This document shows positions 60,925-64,000 of a stretch of DNA of 64,000 nucleotides, piece by piece. The translations under genes and the position numbers were made by a program. Below the pieces are notes generated by a model. The model searched no databases and was not told the DNA's origin. It saw nothing but the letters and a program-made list of their open reading frames with translations. The first letter of the stretch is position 1; each line of letters starts with the position of its first letter. Origin of the DNA: Nocardia arthritidis NBRC 100137 (GTDB taxonomy: Bacteria; Actinomycetota; Actinomycetes; Mycobacteriales; Mycobacteriaceae); contig NZ_BDBB01000028.1 of the NCBI RefSeq assembly GCF_001612765.1, forward strand, positions 1 to 64,000, given 5' to 3'.

Positions 60925-61000
60925 ACCGATGTGATCGATCTCCCGGTGGCGGAACCGAATTCGATCGCCATCGCCGCGGGGACGGTGCTTGAATCGAATC

Positions 61001-61624
61001 ATGAGCGAGATCACCGACCCGGCGGATCTACGGGCGTTGCTCGGCGAAGTCGCGCCGCGCACCGCCACCAAGGAGCGGGCCGCGCTGCACGCCAGGGACC
61101 GGGAGTGGATCGCCGCCTCCCCGTTCCTGGTGATGAGCACCAGCGATGCGAACGGCAACTGCGACGCCTCCCCGAAAGGCGATCCGGCCGGGTTCGTGCG
61201 GGTGCTCGACGACACCACCCTCGCCGTGCCGGAGCGCCCCGGTAACCGGCGCGCCGACGGCTATCTCAACATCCTGGCCAACCCGCATGTCGGCCTGCTG
61301 TTCGTGATCCCCGGCCGCCGCGAGACGCTGCGGATCAACGGCCGCGCCCGGCTGGTGCGCGACGCGCCATACTTCGACGACATGGTGGTGCGCGGTCATC
61401 GCCCGATCCTCGCGGTCGAGGTGGATGTCGACCAGATCTTCTTTCATTGCGCCAAGGCATTCATGCGCAGCCACCTGTGGGAGCCCGAGCAGTGGCCGGA
61501 GGACACCTTGCCGAGCGCTGCGTGCCTGGTCAAAGAGGTGCAGACGAACGTGACCGAGACGGTGGAGGAACTGGAGCGCTACTACTCGCCGGAGAACTAC
61601 GCGGCCAAGCTCTACCGGGACTGA
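61001..61624 (+). CDS. Pyridoxamine 5'-phosphate oxidase-family flavin protein
   Basis: Split-barrel FMN/F420-binding protein of 207 aa, MSMEG/DR2398-type. SPFLVMSTSDANGNCDASPKGDPAGFVRVLDD, LAVPERPGNRRADGYLNILANPHVGLLFVIPGRRETLRINGRARLVRD and the C-terminal FHCAKAFMRSHLW are characteristic. Probably a flavin- or F420-linked reductase or heme-binding protein. ATG 61001 is taken over a TTG at 60989. Confidence 0.85.
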   Translation: MSEITDPADLRALLGEVAPRTATKERAALHARDREWIAASPFLVMSTSDANGNCDASPKGDPAGFVRVLDDTTLAVPERPGNRRADGYLNILANPHVGLLFVIPGRRETLRINGRARLVRDAPYFDDMVVRGHRPILAVEVDVDQIFFHCAKAFMRSHLWEPEQWPEDTLPSAACLVKEVQTNVTETVEELERYYSPENYAAKLYRD

Positions 61625-61677
61625 GCCGCGTGGCCCACGCCACCCGACCGCGGCGCGCCCGGAGCGCGGGGCGAACA

Positions 61678-61683
61678 TAGACT
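61678..61683 (+). promoter_or_regulatory. Leaderless -10 element (TAGACT) of murT
   Basis: TAGACT ends 6 nt before the GTG at 61690, with no Shine-Dalgarno possible. Confidence 0.55.
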
Positions 61684-61689
61684 CGCGAC

Positions 61690-62928
61690 GTGGCAGACAT
61701 ATCGGTGCGCGGACGGCTCGCGCTGGCGGCGGCGGGAGCGGCGTCCTGGGCCTCGCAGAAGGCGGGTCGCGGCAAGGGCTCGATGATCGGCGGCTTGATC
61801 GCGTTGAAGATCGATCCGACCGTCATGGACCAGTTGGGGCGGCGGCGGCGCACCGTGCTGGTGACCGGCACGAACGGCAAGTCCACCACCACGAGGATGA
61901 CCACCGCCGCGCTCAGCACCCTCGGCGCGGTCGCGACCCAGGCCGACGGCGCGAACATGGACGCGGGCATCGTCGCCGCGCTCAACGCGCACCGGGGCGC
62001 GCCGCTGGCCGCGATCGAGGTGGACGAATTGCACCTGCCGCACGTCACCGATTCGCTGAACCCCTCGGCGGTGGTGCTGCTCAACCTCAGCCGCGACCAA
62101 CTCGACCGGGTCGGCGAGATCAACATGATCGAGCGCAAGCTGCGCGCCGGGCTGGCCCGGCACCCCGCCACCGTCGTGGTCGCCAACTGCGACGACGTAC
62201 TGGTCACCTCCATCGCCTACGACCACCCCAACGTGGTGTGGGTGTCCGCGGGCAGCGGCTGGGCGATGGACGCGACCAGCTGCCCGCGCAGCGGTGAGCC
62301 GATCGTCTGGGAGGGCACGCACTGGCGCAGTACCGGTGCGGATTTCCAACGCCCCGAACCGGATTGGTGGCTCGACGGGGATGACCTGGTCGGGCCGGAG
62401 GGCGCGCGGTTCCCGCTGCGGCTCGCGCTGCCGGGCCGGGCCAATCGCGGCAACGCGGCACAGGCGGTGGCGGCCGCCGTCGCGCTGGGCGCCGACGCGG
62501 AGCAGGCCGTCGCGGCCGCGGGCACGGTCCGCGAGATCGCGGGTCGCTACCGCACCGTGCAGGTCGGTGAGCACGACGCGCGTCTGCTGCTGGCGAAGAA
62601 TCCGGCCGGCTGGCAGGAGGCGCTGTCGATGATCGAGCCGACCTCCGCGGGGCTGGTAATCGCGGTGAACGGCCAGGTGCCCGACGGCGAGGACCTGTCG
62701 TGGCTGTGGGACGTGCGGTTCGAGCACTTCGAAGGCGTGCAGGTGGTGGCCGCGGGCGAGCGCGCCACCGACCTCGCGGTGCGGCTGACCTACGCAGGCG
62801 TGGAGCACACCTTGGTGCCCGATCCGGTGCGCGCCATCGCGTCGTGCCCCGCCGGCCACGTCGAAGTGCTGGCGAACTACACCGCGTTCCGCGATCTCAA
62901 TCGTGACCTCGAGGAGCAGGCATCATGA
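61690..62928 (+). CDS. murT: Lipid II isoglutaminyl synthase, MurT subunit
   Basis: Mur-ligase-like subunit of 412 aa that activates the alpha-carboxyl of D-Glu in lipid II so GatD can amidate it. The ATP site is VLVTGTNGKSTTTRMTTAAL (about 56-75), the central domain has AAIEVDELHLPHV, and the C-terminal DUF1727 domain ends in HVEVLANYTAFRDL. The zinc-ribbon insert seen in firmicute MurT is reduced here to one Cys (SCPRSGEP). Overlaps gatD by ATGA. Confidence 0.93.
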   Translation: MADISVRGRLALAAAGAASWASQKAGRGKGSMIGGLIALKIDPTVMDQLGRRRRTVLVTGTNGKSTTTRMTTAALSTLGAVATQADGANMDAGIVAALNAHRGAPLAAIEVDELHLPHVTDSLNPSAVVLLNLSRDQLDRVGEINMIERKLRAGLARHPATVVVANCDDVLVTSIAYDHPNVVWVSAGSGWAMDATSCPRSGEPIVWEGTHWRSTGADFQRPEPDWWLDGDDLVGPEGARFPLRLALPGRANRGNAAQAVAAAVALGADAEQAVAAAGTVREIAGRYRTVQVGEHDARLLLAKNPAGWQEALSMIEPTSAGLVIAVNGQVPDGEDLSWLWDVRFEHFEGVQVVAAGERATDLAVRLTYAGVEHTLVPDPVRAIASCPAGHVEVLANYTAFRDLNRDLEEQAS

Positions 62929-63632
62929 GTTCGACCTTCCGCATCGGCCTGGTGCTGCCGGACGTGATGGGCACCTACGGCGACGGCGGCAACGCCCTCG
63001 TGCTGCGCCAGCGACTGCGCATGCGGGGGTACGACGCCGAGATCGTGGAGATCACGCTGTCCGACCCGGTGCCGGATTCCCTGGACGTCTACACCTTGGG
63101 CGGCGCGGAGGATTCCGCCCAGCGGCTGGCCACCCGGCACCTGCAGCGCTATCCCGGCTTGCAGCGCGCCGCCGCGAAAGGAGCTCCGGTGCTCGCGATC
63201 TGCGCGGCCATCCAGGTGCTCGGCCAGTGGTACGAGACCTCTGTGGGCGAGCGGGTGGACGGCGTCGGCCTGATCGACGTCACCACCTCGCCACAGACCG
63301 AACGCGCGATCGGCGAGGTGACCACCGCACCGCTGCTCGACGGGCTCACCGCGCCGCTAACCGGCTTCGAGAACCACCGGGGCGGTACGAAACTCGGCGG
63401 TGAAGCGCACGGGCTGGCGCGCGTCACCCGTGGCGTCGGCAACGGCGTCGGCGACGGGCTGGAGGGCGTCGTCCAGGGTTCGGTGATCGGCACCTACATG
63501 CACGGCCCGGCGCTGGCCCGCAACCCCGAACTCGCCGACCTGCTGCTGATGCGCGCCCTCGGCGTCACCGAGCTGGCTCCCCTCGACCTCCCCGAGGTCG
63601 ACCAGCTCCGCCGGGAGCGCCTGCGCGCCTGA
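62925..63632 (+). CDS. gatD: Lipid II isoglutaminyl synthase, GatD subunit
   Basis: Class I glutamine amidotransferase of 235 aa, the glutaminase partner of MurT. The catalytic Cys93 lies in VLAICAAIQVLGQWY, and His193 in GTYMHGPALARN; GFENHRGGT is the family loop. It supplies ammonia for D-iso-glutamine formation in peptidoglycan, a modification needed for growth and beta-lactam tolerance in relatives. Coupled to murT by a 4-nt overlap. Confidence 0.94.
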   Translation: MSSTFRIGLVLPDVMGTYGDGGNALVLRQRLRMRGYDAEIVEITLSDPVPDSLDVYTLGGAEDSAQRLATRHLQRYPGLQRAAAKGAPVLAICAAIQVLGQWYETSVGERVDGVGLIDVTTSPQTERAIGEVTTAPLLDGLTAPLTGFENHRGGTKLGGEAHGLARVTRGVGNGVGDGLEGVVQGSVIGTYMHGPALARNPELADLLLMRALGVTELAPLDLPEVDQLRRERLRA

Positions 63633-63748
63633 GTTCGGCGGGTGGGCTCGCCTGAGTCCGGCTCCGTGAGCAGGTCAACGCGACCCACCGCCGCGGCGCG
63701 CATCGCGACGTGATTACGGGTGTGCGGCCAGGCATCGGACGGGGACAG

Positions 63749-63779
63749 GCTGTGGGCGCGTTCCACACGCGTCCACAGC
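63749..63779. terminator. Hairpin between gatD and the cation transporter
   Basis: GCTGTGGGCGCGT (63749-63761) pairs with ACGCGTCCACAGC (63767-63779) over 13 positions with one G-T wobble and a 5-nt loop. The genes converge here. The rest of 63633-63873 holds no gene I can support. Confidence 0.6.
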
Positions 63780-63873
63780 TGCGAGGTCGTGGTGGCAGGG
63801 GCACGCATTTCTCGGTGGTAGCGGGCGCGGGCCTGTGCCGCATACGGGCACCGCGCGTTCGCTCGTGGGAGCG

Positions 63874-64000
63874 TCAGTCGCAGCAGTCGCAGCCGCTCGC
63901 GTCCGTGGCGCTGGCCGGGGCCGGGCAGCAGGTGTCACCGCGCCAGGCGTTGACGCCTTCCTTGACCGCGATGGCGGCGATGACCAGGGCGGCGATCGGG
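63874..64000 (-). CDS. Cation transporter, C-terminal fragment (partial)
   Basis: The minus-strand frame entering from the right edge encodes ALVIAAIAVKEGVNAWRGDTCC and, after a short linker, GCDCCD and TGA. The end of a transmembrane helix followed by WRGDxCC and a Cys-rich tail is typical of actinobacterial cation-diffusion-type heavy-metal transporters. The Cys pairs may bind zinc or copper. The gene continues beyond the window. Confidence 0.65.
   Translation of the reverse strand, partial: PIAALVIAAIAVKEGVNAWRGDTCCPAPASATDASGCDCCD

Overview
The window is high-GC actinobacterial DNA, almost certainly from Nocardia or a close mycolic-acid relative (Rhodococcus is the main alternative). The evidence is gene order. 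The first 16.6 kb follows the Mycobacterium tuberculosis Rv3667-Rv3683 block: nhaA (inserted), an Rv3669-like membrane protein, ephE, marP, a CoA-type Nudix, a tethered thioredoxin, nth, crp, an MBL protein, RidA, a paired ArsA-like ATPase, whiB4, ponA2 and a metallophosphoesterase. Positions 39.8-42.1 kb (asd-lysC), 52.6-54.5 kb (leuA) and 61.7-63.6 kb (murT-gatD) follow Rv3708c-Rv3713. Family names come from motifs and remembered gene order; no database search was run.

Layout. 0-16.6 kb is conserved core: envelope and pH homeostasis, redox and DNA repair, and global regulators. 16.7-39.7 kb is an accessory region. It opens with a proline-rich membrane protein, then tRNA-Pro(CGG) with a decayed phage-type integrase beside it. 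After these come an SDR-like protein without its catalytic Tyr/Lys, a urea-use operon (GntR regulator, urea carboxylase, allophanate hydrolase), a flavin monooxygenase/TetR/P450 cluster with a shared operator-like motif, a class A beta-lactamase, furA-katA with a two-copy FurA-box-like repeat, an 88-bp-period tandem repeat, an APC permease, a secreted serine hydrolase and a class IV aminotransferase.

39.8-48.1 kb returns to core amino-acid genes (asd-lysC), followed by small accessory units: YjbQ, two tandem DHFR-like reductases facing a TetR gene across an operator-like inverted repeat, LtrA, and a voltage-sensor-like protein without a visible pore. 48.2-52.5 kb holds a cholesterol oxidase, a TAP-like lipoprotein peptidase and a TSUP exporter. 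52.6-54.5 kb is leuA with a Leu-codon leader peptide and interleaved RNA stems that suggest pseudoknot attenuation. 54.7-61.6 kb carries an orphan EspI-like ATPase, a LysR/EamA pair, a Tat-exported FAD oxidoreductase followed by low-GC debris containing a decayed copy of its own C-terminus, and a PPOX-family protein. The window closes with murT-gatD and the end of a Cys-rich cation transporter.

Many genes have a TANNNT hexamer 6-8 nt before the start codon, consistent with leaderless transcripts. Strong hairpins separate most convergent gene pairs. The points I consider most worth following are the shared motif in the monooxygenase/P450 cluster, the leuA leader, the integrase frameshift inside a perfect palindrome, the inactive-looking SDR, and several very small ORFs.
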